From assembly GCF_023544665.1 (NCBI RefSeq), contig NZ_JAMJFL010000004.1, positions 186,001 through 250,000 of the forward strand: 64,000 bases of DNA, in the 5' to 3' direction. Source of the stretch: Streptomyces sp. YS415. GTDB lineage: Bacteria; Actinomycetota; Actinomycetes; Streptomycetales; Streptomycetaceae. The stretch's first letter is position 1, and each line of letters starts with the position of its first letter. The translations under genes were made by a program, and so were the position numbers. Shown one piece after another: positions 26,511-34,105 of this stretch. A model generated the notes under the pieces. That model worked only from the letters and a program-made list of their open reading frames with translations. It made no database searches and had not been told where the DNA came from.

Positions 26511-27509
26511 TCAGTGGTCGACGGTGACGACGATCTTGCCGACCTGGCCGCCCGCCTCCAGGTAGCGGTGCGCCTCGACGATCTCCTCCAGGGGGAAGAC
26601 CCGGTCCACGGCCGGAGCGAAGGCGCCACTGCTCAGGCCCGAGGCCACGAACGCCTCGGCGCGGCGCAGCCGGAGCGGGTCCCGGGTGGTCTCCAGGACG
26701 GTGTAGGCGCGCATGTTCAGTGCGGGCAGGCCGAGGTCGATCCCCGGGTACGGGGTCGCCTCGCCGCTCAGTGCGCCGTAGACGAAGAGTGTGCCGCCGG
26801 GGGCCACCACCCGGGCGAGGTCCGTGACGCCGGGGCCGGCCACGGCGTCGAGGACGAACTCGGCGCCCCGGCCGCCGGTGACGGCGCGCACCCGGTCGAC
26901 GACGCTCTCCTCCCCCGTGACGATCACCTCGGCCGCCCCCGCCTCGATCAGTGCCTGCCGCTTGGCCCGGGTGCGGGTCGTCGCGACGGGCACCGCGCCC
27001 ACCCGGCGCGCGACCTGGATCGCCGCCAGGCCCACGCTGCTGGAGGCGGCGGTCAGGACGACTGTGTCCCCGGCGCGCACCCCGCCCACCTCGACCAGTG
27101 CGCCGTACGCCGTCAGGAAGGGCATCCACACCGCGGCGCCCTCGGTCGCGCCGAGCCCGGCCGGGCGCGGCAGGACCGCCCGGGCGGGAACGATCGCGCG
27201 CTCGGCGTACACGCCGTAATCGTTCATCGAGAAGGCGGGCACCACGCTCACCGGCGCACCGATCTGGAACCCGGTGACATCCGGCCCGACCGCCTCGACC
27301 ACGCCGGCCGCCTCCGCTCCCAGCCCGGCCGGGAACTCCTTGACGGGCTCGATGTAGCGGCCGCTGCGGAACAGCGCCTCGGCCCGGTTCAGGCCGATCG
27401 CCTCCACCCGGACCCGCAGTTCCCCGGGGCCGGGGTCCGCGACGCCCACCTCCTCCAGACGCAGCACCTCGGGCCCGCCGAGCTCGTGGAACCGTACCGC
27501 CTTGACCAT
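26511..27509 (-). CDS. Zinc-independent MDR-type quinone oxidoreductase
   Basis: The 332-aa protein is a medium-chain dehydrogenase/reductase. It has the GroES-like N-domain (RVRVEAIGLNRAEALFRSGR), GLGAEAAGVVEAVG, the NADPH-binding segment VVLTAASSSVGLAAIQVARR and the LEEIVEAHRYLEAGGQVGKI end. The catalytic zinc Cys/His are absent, as in QOR/zeta-crystallins. ATG 27509 is preceded by GGGGGAG. It is divergent from an ArsR-like regulator with a perfect 15-bp palindrome between them, so it is likely repressed by that regulator. Confidence 0.9.
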   Translation of the reverse strand: MVKAVRFHELGGPEVLRLEEVGVADPGPGELRVRVEAIGLNRAEALFRSGRYIEPVKEFPAGLGAEAAGVVEAVGPDVTGFQIGAPVSVVPAFSMNDYGVYAERAIVPARAVLPRPAGLGATEGAAVWMPFLTAYGALVEVGGVRAGDTVVLTAASSSVGLAAIQVARRVGAVPVATTRTRAKRQALIEAGAAEVIVTGEESVVDRVRAVTGGRGAEFVLDAVAGPGVTDLARVVAPGGTLFVYGALSGEATPYPGIDLGLPALNMRAYTVLETTRDPLRLRRAEAFVASGLSSGAFAPAVDRVFPLEEIVEAHRYLEAGGQVGKIVVTVDH

Positions 27510-27591
27510 CCCCAACTCCCCCATCCTGTCCGGTGGTTCACCGATTCCCTCACCCAAACCGAAAGTACGACAGTTGTCAAACTTCGATGCA

Positions 27592-27606
27592 CACCGAACT
27601 TCGGTG
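27592..27606. promoter_or_regulatory. Perfect 15-bp palindrome in the ArsR/oxidoreductase divergent promoter
   Basis: CACCGAA-C-TTCGGTG is an exact 7-1-7 palindrome. A single AACTTCG half-site recurs 17 bp upstream (27580-27586), and GACA-GT-TGTC lies at 27569-27578. All are inside the 128-bp gap between two divergent starts, which is where the winged-helix regulator at 27638 would be expected to bind. Confidence 0.65.
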
Positions 27607-27637
27607 ACCTACGATGTGCGGCGGAGGTCGAGAGACG

Positions 27638-27973
27638 ATGACGGTGACACGGCGAGGCGGGCGCGAGCGGGTGCCCACGCATCCGGACATCCGGACGGTC
27701 GGCCTGCAGCAGGTACTGGAGGCACTGGTCGATCCCGTACGGCGGCGGATCGTCGCCGAGTTGTACACCGGCGGACAGGAACTCGCCTGCGGCACCTTCG
27801 ATCTGCCGGTCAGCAAATCCACCGCCACCCACCACTTCCACGTCCTGCGCGAGGCGGGTTTGATCAGGCAGTACTACGTGGGCACGTCCCGGATGAACGC
27901 GCTGCGCCGCGAGGAGTTCGAGGACGCCTTCCCGGGGCTGCTGCAAGCCCTGCTGACCCCCCGGCCCGAGTAA
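27638..27973 (+). CDS. ArsR-like winged-helix transcriptional regulator
   Basis: The 111-aa protein carries an ArsR-type fold: LQQVLEALVDPVRRRIVAEL, then LPVSKSTATHHFHVLREAGL as the helix-turn-helix, followed by a short wing (YYVGTSRMNALRREEFEDAF). No metal-binding CxC motif is present in the recognition helix, so a metal signal is unlikely. GGAGG lies about 10 bases before ATG 27638. It is divergent from the quinone oxidoreductase gene and probably controls it and itself through the palindrome at 27592. Confidence 0.88.
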   Translation: MTVTRRGGRERVPTHPDIRTVGLQQVLEALVDPVRRRIVAELYTGGQELACGTFDLPVSKSTATHHFHVLREAGLIRQYYVGTSRMNALRREEFEDAFPGLLQALLTPRPE

Positions 27974-28067
27974 TCCGTCTCCGCTTGCGGATACGGCCGT
28001 CACGAACTCCCTTTCCGGGCATATGATCACCCCTCTTCACTGAACCTTCACAAGGGGGGATTTCGTC

Positions 28068-28562
28068 ATGCGTATACGCCTGCTCATCGCGACGGCCGCC
28101 GCCGCGGGCGCCCTGGGCGCCCTCGCCGCCGGACCGGCCCAGGCCACCGAGTACAGCTCGGCGCTGAAGATCCGCGGCGTCCAGTACGACGCCCCGGGCA
28201 GCGACTCCAACAACTGCACGACCGGCAACACCAAGGCCGAGTACCTGGAGATCAAGAACTACTCGTCCAGCAAGACGGTCAACCTCAAGGGTTACGTCGT
28301 CAAGGACGCCGCCGGGAACCGGTTCACGTTCACCGCCAACCACTATCTCCAGCCCGGCGACCAGGTGAAGCTGCGCGGCGGCCACGGCAGCGACTCCGAT
28401 GCCAACAACGTGGTCTACCGCGACAACTGCAACTTCATCTGGAACAACGACAAGGACACGATCTACCTGTACAAGCCCACGGGCGCCGGCGCCGACTCGC
28501 ACGCCTACACCAAGGGCGGCTCCGACCCGGACGGCAACGGGTACATCAAGTACCACGGCTGA
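28068..28562 (+). CDS. Secreted lamin-tail (LTD) domain protein
   Basis: The 164-aa product has a Sec signal peptide (MRIRLLIATAAAAGALGALA, cleavage near AGPAQA-TE). It is followed by one lamin-tail immunoglobulin-like fold, seen in AEYLEIKNYSSSKTVNLKGY, VVKDAAGNRFTFTANHYLQP and GDQVKLRGGHGSDSD. Two Cys (NNCTTG and DNCNF) could form a disulfide outside the cell. LTD proteins of Streptomyces are small exported proteins of unknown role. AAGGGGGGA precedes the ATG and a strong hairpin follows the stop. Confidence 0.92.
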   Translation: MRIRLLIATAAAAGALGALAAGPAQATEYSSALKIRGVQYDAPGSDSNNCTTGNTKAEYLEIKNYSSSKTVNLKGYVVKDAAGNRFTFTANHYLQPGDQVKLRGGHGSDSDANNVVYRDNCNFIWNNDKDTIYLYKPTGAGADSHAYTKGGSDPDGNGYIKYHG

Positions 28563-28570
28563 TCCGCCGC

Positions 28571-28613
28571 GCGCAGGGCCCGCCCCGATGCGGATGGTGG
28601 GCGGGCCCTGCGC
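28571..28613 (+). terminator. Terminator after the LTD gene
   Basis: GCGCAGGGCCCGCCC (28571-28585) pairs perfectly with GGGCGGGCCCTGCGC (28599-28613), a 15-bp stem with a 13-base loop, 9 bases after the stop codon. Confidence 0.9.
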
Positions 28614-28771
28614 ACCGGCCATTCTCACGACCCGGGGCGGATCCGGGCCACGGGTGAAGGCCGCTGTTCCGGAGCGGTCCGCGCACACCCCGTGTGCGCA
28701 CCCCCGGTGACACCCGGCTGCCTGCGGCGTCGATACTGGACGGGCACCTGCCCCCGTCGCCATCAGGACTC

Positions 28772-29905
28772 ATGCTGAGCTCGCCGAACGTGCGCCCCCC
28801 GACTCCGCCCACGGTGTGGCTGGCCCACGGCCACCACGCCGGACCCGCCGCCGGGGAGGTGGTCCGCGCGTGTCTGGAACGGCACAAGGACGGCGGCGGC
28901 ATCGACGACTTCCTTGAACCGGCCGAGGCGCGGAGCGAGGACGAGCGGGTGTTCGAGGCCCGATGGCGGGTCGAGGACACGGTGACCGTACGGGCCCGGC
29001 TGACCGTCTCCGACGGCCACGCGTGGGTGCTGGCGGCGGAGGCCGAGCGCCCCTGGGATCCCCGGTGGCCGTCGCCCGCCGCGCTGTTCTGGCCGCAGGA
29101 CACGGGCGCGGACACGGACTGGGACCGCGACCCGGTCACCGGCGGCCGCCTGCGCGGCCTCAACCCCCTCCCCGAGGACGACAAGGCGGTCCGGCGCCTG
29201 CTCAAGGACGCCGCCCGCGACGGCTGGGCCGTCCATGTCGTCGTGCACGAGGCGATGACCCCCGACGAACGCGGCCTCGTCCCGCTCGTGGACATGCTGC
29301 CGCCGGGTCTGCGGCACCGGGTGGTGGAGCACCGCGCCGCCCCGCACCAGCTGCGGGTGGTGAACTGGGCGCTGCGGGCCTGCGGTGCGGAGGTGCCGAG
29401 GGGCGGCGCCGTAGTGCTGCCCGGCTCCCCTGCCCCCGCCGACTACGACGCCGCCGCGTTCTCCGTGCGCAGCGTCTTCCTCGACGGTTCCGAACCGACC
29501 GAGCTCATCGCCGCCGTCACCCGGTTCGCGGCGCTTCCGCGGCCCCTCCCGGACGGCGCCGAGGAGGCCGTGACCGCGCTGCGCGAACAGTGGCGGCTGC
29601 TCACCGTGGAGGAGGAGCTGGCCCGTCAGCGCGCCCTCGTCGCCATGTACGCCGACGCACTGGAGGCGATGACGAAGTCCCGTGACCTGTACCGGGAGGC
29701 CGCCGAGCAGGCGCACGAGGCGCTGGCCGCCTACCGTGAGGCGGCCGGCGTCCTGCCCGAGCAGCGTCCGGAGCCCGACTCGCCGCTCCAGCAGCTGACC
29801 CGGACGTTCGGGCGGCTGAAGGAATCCGCCCTGGCGCTGCGGCCGGGCCTGGACACCACGCGGCAAGCGGAACAGCCACCGGCACAGAGGAGCGACGGCG
29901 GCTGA
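28772..29905 (+). CDS. Hypothetical protein with C-terminal coiled coil
   Basis: The 377-aa cytoplasmic protein from ATG 28772 (MLSSPNVRPPTPPTVWLAHG) shows a mixed alpha/beta N-terminal part (ERVFEARWRVEDTVTVRARL, LAAEAERPWDPRWPSPAALF) and a long helical C-terminal part (EEELARQRALVAMYADALEA, MTKSRDLYREAAEQAHEALA) with coiled-coil character. I recognise it only as a conserved-looking Streptomyces protein; no domain name applies. A GTG at 28694 is an alternative start. Its last 18 codons form the first unit of a decayed tandem duplication that continues past the stop. Confidence 0.75.
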   Translation: MLSSPNVRPPTPPTVWLAHGHHAGPAAGEVVRACLERHKDGGGIDDFLEPAEARSEDERVFEARWRVEDTVTVRARLTVSDGHAWVLAAEAERPWDPRWPSPAALFWPQDTGADTDWDRDPVTGGRLRGLNPLPEDDKAVRRLLKDAARDGWAVHVVVHEAMTPDERGLVPLVDMLPPGLRHRVVEHRAAPHQLRVVNWALRACGAEVPRGGAVVLPGSPAPADYDAAAFSVRSVFLDGSEPTELIAAVTRFAALPRPLPDGAEEAVTALREQWRLLTVEEELARQRALVAMYADALEAMTKSRDLYREAAEQAHEALAAYREAAGVLPEQRPEPDSPLQQLTRTFGRLKESALALRPGLDTTRQAEQPPAQRSDGG

Positions 29906-30167
29906 CGCCCAATTCGGCGCGGCCCGCTCCGGACACCGCGCCACAGGCGGAACAGCCACCGGCACGGAGAAGCGGCCGCTGACGCCCAACCCACCGCACG
30001 ACCCAAGACGGCCCGCCCGGGACACCGCGCCGCAGACGGTGCGGCCGCCGACGCGGAGCAGCGACGGCGGCTGCCACTCACTCGGCCGCAGGACTCACCT
30101 CGGCCCGCCCGGGACACGCGCGGCACGCGGAACAGCCGCCGGCGCAGAGAGCGACGGCGGCTGACGC
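29851..30167. repeat. Four-unit degenerate tandem duplication between two convergent genes
   Basis: Units begin at GGACACc/g at 29851, 29931, 30020 and 30112, so they are about 80, 89, 92 and 56 bp long. The core GCGGAACAGCCaCCGGCaC recurs at 29867, 29947 and 30127, and GACGGCGGCTG or a variant closes each unit. The first unit is the 3' end of the upstream coding region including its TGA; the last reaches the TAG of the convergent gene at 30168. It appears that the tail of the gene was duplicated and the copies then drifted. Confidence 0.8.
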
Positions 30168-31172
30168 CTACTCCGCGGCGGGAGAGGCCGGGGCCGGTTC
30201 TCGTGCCGGCGCCCGTTTGCGCGCCGGTGCCGGCGTGGCCAGATGCACCAGCAGGGCTGCCAGCGCCGCCAGGGAGGCGAAGGCGGCGGCCATTCCGGCC
30301 GCCCAGACCGGGGCGAGGGTGAGGTCCAGTGCCCGGGACAGGCCTGCCGAGGGCAGCCGCCCTTCCAGGAGCTGTGCCGCCGCCAGCACCGCCGGCACCA
30401 GGATCCCGAACGCCAGGACCGGCGCGGTGATCCGCAGCGTCAGCAGCAGGGACACCGCCAGACACGCCACCGACATGCCGAGGGCGAGTCCGTAGACGCG
30501 CAAGGAGGCGCCGTCCCGGTGGAGCGGGAAGTAGGCGAGCGCGCACAGCACGAGGGCGGCGATGGCTATCCGGCCGGGCCAGGTGGGGGCACGGTTCGCC
30601 GGTTTGCGGGCCCGCAGGGGCGTCACCCGTCTGGGTGCCACGCCCTCCGCGGCCGGTTCCTGGGGCAGGGACTCGTCGGGCGGGGGCGCGTCGATGGTCG
30701 GCGGGCCGTCGCACTCCTCGGACAACCGCCGGATCAGCTCGACGATCTCCTCGACCGGGCGTCCGGTCGCCGCCGCGCGCACCGCCTCCTGGCTGCAGTG
30801 CGGCTCCAGGTCGGTGCGGTGCAGCAGCGCCACCAGCCGGGTCACGTCGTCCAGCGAGCGCCGTTCGGCGGCGGCGCGGATCGTCTCGTCGGCGCCGTCC
30901 GCGGCGCGCGGAGGCCTGGTCAGCAGGTCGACCAGCCGGGTCACGTCCTCGACGGACCGGTCCAGGCCGACCGCGCGGAGGGCTTCGACCGTGGCCCGGG
31001 CGTGCTCGGGCGAGCGCTCCAGCAGGGTGATGAGCTGGGCGACTTCCTCCACGGGACGGTCGGCCACGGCGGCGTGCACCAGGTTGCCGACCGGGTCGTC
31101 GCCGAGAGGCTCGGGCTCGGTGGGCGTTATGTCGGACTCGTACGGGCTGGGCGATGAAGAGGGGGTAGTCAT
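30168..31172 (-). CDS. Membrane protein with four helical repeats in the cytoplasmic part
   Basis: The 334-aa protein has, after a Ser/Pro-rich head, four related units of about 33-36 residues: HAAVADRPVEEVAQLITLLE, RAVGLDRSVEDVTRLVDLLT, RAAAERRSLDDVTRLVALLH and RAAATGRPVEEIVELIRRLS. The shared pattern is R-x-[VL]-[ED]-[ED]-[VI]-x-x-L-[IV]-x-L-L. A Pro-rich linker follows, then four or five membrane helices (IAIAALVLCALAYFPLH; LGMSVACLAVSLLLTLRI) and an Arg/Pro/Ala-rich tail. ATG 31172 has GGAG upstream. No named family is recognised. The repeats probably form a small alpha-solenoid for binding a partner. Confidence 0.78.
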   Translation of the reverse strand: MTTPSSSPSPYESDITPTEPEPLGDDPVGNLVHAAVADRPVEEVAQLITLLERSPEHARATVEALRAVGLDRSVEDVTRLVDLLTRPPRAADGADETIRAAAERRSLDDVTRLVALLHRTDLEPHCSQEAVRAAATGRPVEEIVELIRRLSEECDGPPTIDAPPPDESLPQEPAAEGVAPRRVTPLRARKPANRAPTWPGRIAIAALVLCALAYFPLHRDGASLRVYGLALGMSVACLAVSLLLTLRITAPVLAFGILVPAVLAAAQLLEGRLPSAGLSRALDLTLAPVWAAGMAAAFASLAALAALLVHLATPAPARKRAPAREPAPASPAAE

Positions 31173-31435
31173 CCTCGGCTCCAGGGAAGGGTGCGTGCCG
31201 CTGCTGCGCCCCCGAAGCGACACGCGGCTGTACGGAGTCCATTACTAGGTGTTGCCGACCCGGCCCGCCACCGGGGTGGGCCGAGCGCATGAGTCACCCT
31301 CACCACCGCTTCGGCGGAGGGGCGATTGCTCCGGTTGCCGCGCCCGGGGCCATAGCCGCGCCGGAGGGGGGAATCCGTCAGGAGACGCGGGCGCCCGGGC
31401 TTCCCGGCGCACGCCCGAGAGGTGAGGAGGAGTCG

Positions 31436-31759
31436 GTGGACTCGACCACAGCGGTGCTCTTCGTCGCCGCGATCCTCGCGGCCGTTCTGCTGGCCGTTGC
31501 CGTAACGGTGCTGGTCCGGCTGGTGCGGACCCGGCGCCGACTGCGGCGCGCGGGCCTGCCGACCGGGCCGCGCTGGGTGTTCTGGGGCGCCCTGGCGTAC
31601 TTCGTCCTGCCGACCGACGTACTGCCCGATCCGGTGTACCTGGACGACATCGGCGTACTTCTGCTGGCCCTGCGCGCCCTGCGCGGGTCCGTCGACCGGC
31701 GTGGTTCCGGGCTCCTTCCGGGGCCTTCCCGCGCCGGTCGGCGCGGTGATGCCGCCTGA
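31436..31759 (+). CDS. YkvA family (DUF1232) membrane protein
   Basis: The 107-aa protein has one membrane helix (AVLFVAAILAAVLLAVAVTV), a basic linker (RTRRRLRRAG) and the DUF1232 signature FWGALAYFVLPTDVLPDPVYLDDIG, in which the P-x-D-x-[IL]-P-D motif is complete. The role is unknown. The start is GTG 31436, preceded by GAGGAGGAG. It lies 193 bases upstream of the RiPP precursor on the same strand. The AT-richer gap between them looks like a separate promoter region, so it is probably not part of the RiPP operon. Confidence 0.85.
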   Translation: MDSTTAVLFVAAILAAVLLAVAVTVLVRLVRTRRRLRRAGLPTGPRWVFWGALAYFVLPTDVLPDPVYLDDIGVLLLALRALRGSVDRRGSGLLPGPSRAGRRGDAA

Positions 31760-31952
31760 ACCCGGCGCCGCCCAACACGCCCCCCGGGCGCGGCCGTCGG
31801 GGACACCTCCCGGCGATGGTGACGCAGAGTAAGGAAACCAATCACCCGTTCGATTCGTATAAGTGGGTGGAAGCCGAAGGAAGTCGGCGGACCAGGCGAG
31901 TCCCAGGGTGGGTGGCTCGCTTGATCGGAGCAGCACCGGCGAGGGAGAGACG

Positions 31953-32144
31953 ATGCAACCGTTCGCGCTCAACTACGCACGTCCGGCAGCGGATGTGGGG
32001 GTCAACGCTGTCTATGCCTACGACTCCGGACTGCAGTTGAACGTTCTCCTGGACGGGCGGATCGCCGCCAGCGACCACGCGCTGCTCAGGGAGCTGGGGA
32101 CGACCACGTCCACGGCGGGTTCGAAGACGCACTTCGACGACTGA
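31953..32144 (+). CDS. tgmA: ATP-grasp-modified RiPP precursor peptide (TgmA type)
   Basis: The 63-aa precursor begins MQPFALNYARP, which matches the conserved PFxLxxxRP start of GRASP-target precursors. It has a leader of about 45 residues (VNAVYAYDSGLQLNVLLDG) and a Thr/Ser-rich C-terminal core GTTTSTAGSKTHFDD. Core hydroxyl donors Thr50-52, Ser53, Thr54, Ser57 and Thr59, plus Lys58, sit just before Asp62 and Asp63, the layout expected for omega-ester or omega-amide macrocycles. GAGGGAGAGACG precedes the ATG. The ATP-grasp ligase gene starts 17 bases after its stop. The ring pattern is inferred, not shown. Confidence 0.9.
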   Translation: MQPFALNYARPAADVGVNAVYAYDSGLQLNVLLDGRIAASDHALLRELGTTTSTAGSKTHFDD

Positions 32145-32161
32145 ACGCGGAACCCGTCACG

Positions 32162-33145
32162 ATGACCGTGCTGATTCTGACCACCGAAGAGGACGTCACC
32201 GCCGACATGGTGGTGGTGCACCTCAACGCCTGCGCCGTGCCGGTGGTCCGGCTCGACCCCGCGGACCTGACCGGTGGGGCCGCGCTGTCCGGGGAGTACG
32301 TGCACGGCGCCTTTCGCGGCCATCTGTCGTCCGGGGGGCGGCTGGTGAGCCTCGACGGGCTGCGCTCGGTGTGGGTGCGCAGGCCGGGGGTGCCGGCGTC
32401 CCGGGCCGCACGCCCGTCGTCGTGGCTCACGGAGGAGTCCGCGCAGGCGCTGTACGGCATGCTCCGTTCCAGCGGCGCCCGCTGGATGAACGACCCCGAC
32501 GCCGCTCACCGGGCCCGGCACAAGCCCTGGCAGCTGCGGCTGGCCCAGAGCTGCGGGCTGCCGGTGCCGGCCACCCTCATCACGACCTTCCCGCAGGCCG
32601 CCCGGGAGTTCGCCGACCGCTACCCGGACCTCGTCGTCAAGCCGGTCTCCGGCGCCCATCCGCAGGATCCGCCCCGGGCGGTGCCGACCAGCCGGGTCCC
32701 CCCGGACGCCGACTTCTCCGCCGTGGCCTTCGGCCCGACCCTGCTCCAGCGGCGCGTCGCCAAGCGGGCCGACATCCGGCTCACCGCCGTGGGCGAGCAG
32801 CTGCTGGCGGCCCGTAAGCCGGTGGAGGCCGACGCGCACCCGGACGAGGTGGACGTCCGGTTCTCCTCGTCCACGGCGCCCTGGGAGCCGGCCGAGGTGC
32901 CGCCGCGCGTCGCCGAGGGCGTGCGAACCTATCTGCGGGACGCCCAACTGGCCTACGGTGCCTTCGACTTCGTCGAGGACGCCGACGGGACCTGGTGGTT
33001 CCTGGAGTGCAACCAGTCGGGTCAGTTCGGGTTCGTCGAGGTGGACACGGGCCAGCCGATCGCGCGGACCATCGCCGAGTGGCTGTCCCGGCCCTCGCCG
33101 CCCCGGCCCGCGCGGCTCGACGGCGTCAACTCCGCGGCCCGCTGA
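32162..33145 (+). CDS. tgmB: ATP-grasp RiPP maturase (SAV_5884 family, TgmB)
   Basis: The 327-aa enzyme has the MvdD/TgmB-like N-terminal domain (VLILTTEEDVTADMVVVHLN, VRLDPADL) and an ATP-grasp C-domain: KPWQLRLAQSCGLPVPATLI, DLVVKPVSG with the ATP-binding Lys, TLLQRRVAKRADIRLTAVG and the metal-binding WFLECNQSGQFGFVEV. It would activate an Asp side chain of the precursor and join it to Thr/Ser (ester) or Lys (amide). It is coupled to tgmA by a 17-base gap. The methyltransferase gene (tgmC) commonly following is not present; the next gene faces it from the other strand. Confidence 0.92.
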   Translation: MTVLILTTEEDVTADMVVVHLNACAVPVVRLDPADLTGGAALSGEYVHGAFRGHLSSGGRLVSLDGLRSVWVRRPGVPASRAARPSSWLTEESAQALYGMLRSSGARWMNDPDAAHRARHKPWQLRLAQSCGLPVPATLITTFPQAAREFADRYPDLVVKPVSGAHPQDPPRAVPTSRVPPDADFSAVAFGPTLLQRRVAKRADIRLTAVGEQLLAARKPVEADAHPDEVDVRFSSSTAPWEPAEVPPRVAEGVRTYLRDAQLAYGAFDFVEDADGTWWFLECNQSGQFGFVEVDTGQPIARTIAEWLSRPSPPRPARLDGVNSAAR

Positions 33146-33146
33146 G

Positions 33147-33353
33147 TCAGAGCTGCCCGGGCGGCAGGGCGGAGCGCTGCCAGCCGGCGCCGGGGTGGGG
33201 CTGCCGTTCGACCGGCGGGGCACCGAAGGACGTCAGCGGCCGCATGACGAACTCCAGTTCCCGGCTGACGCGTTCGGCCTCCCGACGCACCTGTAGGGGA
33301 ACGTCGCCGCGCTCCGAGATCAGTCGGTCGTAAATGGGGGAATCCTGGAACAC
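33147..33353 (-). CDS. Small conserved-type hypothetical protein (68 aa)
   Basis: The GTG at 33353 opens a 68-aa frame, with AAAGG about 11 bases upstream. It reads FQDSPIYDRLISERGDVPLQ, then VRREAERVSRELEFVMRPL, which is a charged helical N-terminal half, and ends in a Gly/Pro/Gln-rich tail. The first half resembles short uncharacterised Streptomyces proteins that I recall beginning in the same way. It converges on tgmB with a single base between the stops. There is no sign of a membrane segment or leader, and a link to the RiPP genes is not supported. Confidence 0.6.
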   Translation of the reverse strand: MFQDSPIYDRLISERGDVPLQVRREAERVSRELEFVMRPLTSFGAPPVERQPHPGAGWQRSALPPGQL

Positions 33354-33460
33354 CCGTCAACGCGCCTTTCGTGTCGTGGCCCATCCACATGAGCACGACC
33401 GCCGAGTGTAGGCGCCCCGGCACACGGGGGTGCTAATTCCGGGATCGGACTTGACGGCGC

Positions 33461-33910
33461 TCAGGCACCCGTCGTGGAGCCCGGACGCACGATCATCAGC
33501 ACGGTGACGGTCGCCCACAGGAGGTTGAAAACGCCGGTGAACATGGCGAGTTGGACCGTCCCGGACCGCTCCACGGGCTGGTCCGCGGCGAGCCGCTCCA
33601 GGATTTCATCCTGACGGGGGAGGACGAACGCGACGAGGATGCCGGCGGCCACCGCCGTCAGGGTGATGGAGGCCGTCAGCCACGCGTCACCGAGAACGCC
33701 CATCGCGGCGGCGGTGGCGAAGCCGAACAGCGGGACGGTGAGGCCGATCCCGGAGTAGACCCGGCAGATCCGGTGCAGCAGCCGGACGGTGTTCAGCCTG
33801 CCCTCCTGGGCGGTGCGCGCGGCGGGCGGGAACATGCTGGCCGCGACGGTGACCGGGCCGATGGCCACGATCGCCGCCAGGACGTGCAGGGTGAGCAGGA
33901 ACTTCGTCAT
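33461..33910 (-). CDS. DUF2269-like integral membrane protein
   Basis: The 149-aa product has four hydrophobic helices: FLLTLHVLAAIVAIGPVTVA, YSGIGLTVPLFGFATAAAMG, ASITLTAVAAGILVAFVL and VQLAMFTGVFNLLWATVTVL. The LxxLHVLxAIVAIGP start is typical of DUF2269 proteins. The ATG at 33910 gives a start right at the first helix; a GTG at 33934 would add eight residues. The function is unknown. It is monocistronic and lies tail-to-head with the small gene downstream. Confidence 0.75.
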   Translation of the reverse strand: MTKFLLTLHVLAAIVAIGPVTVAASMFPPAARTAQEGRLNTVRLLHRICRVYSGIGLTVPLFGFATAAAMGVLGDAWLTASITLTAVAAGILVAFVLPRQDEILERLAADQPVERSGTVQLAMFTGVFNLLWATVTVLMIVRPGSTTGA

Positions 33911-34105
33911 CAGGGGGCGTCCGTCTCCGGTCACGGGTGTGCGGGGTACCCGGCCACGCTAGGAGGCCGCCGGGTGATCGCACAGAGGCGGAAATGACAG
34001 CTTCCAACGGATTCCCGCCACCACCTCCTTCCTGGGCACTCGCCTCGGGCAACCCGCTGACCTGCGCTCGATGCCCTCGGCGGGAATCCGCCTAGAGTGG
34101 CCGTC

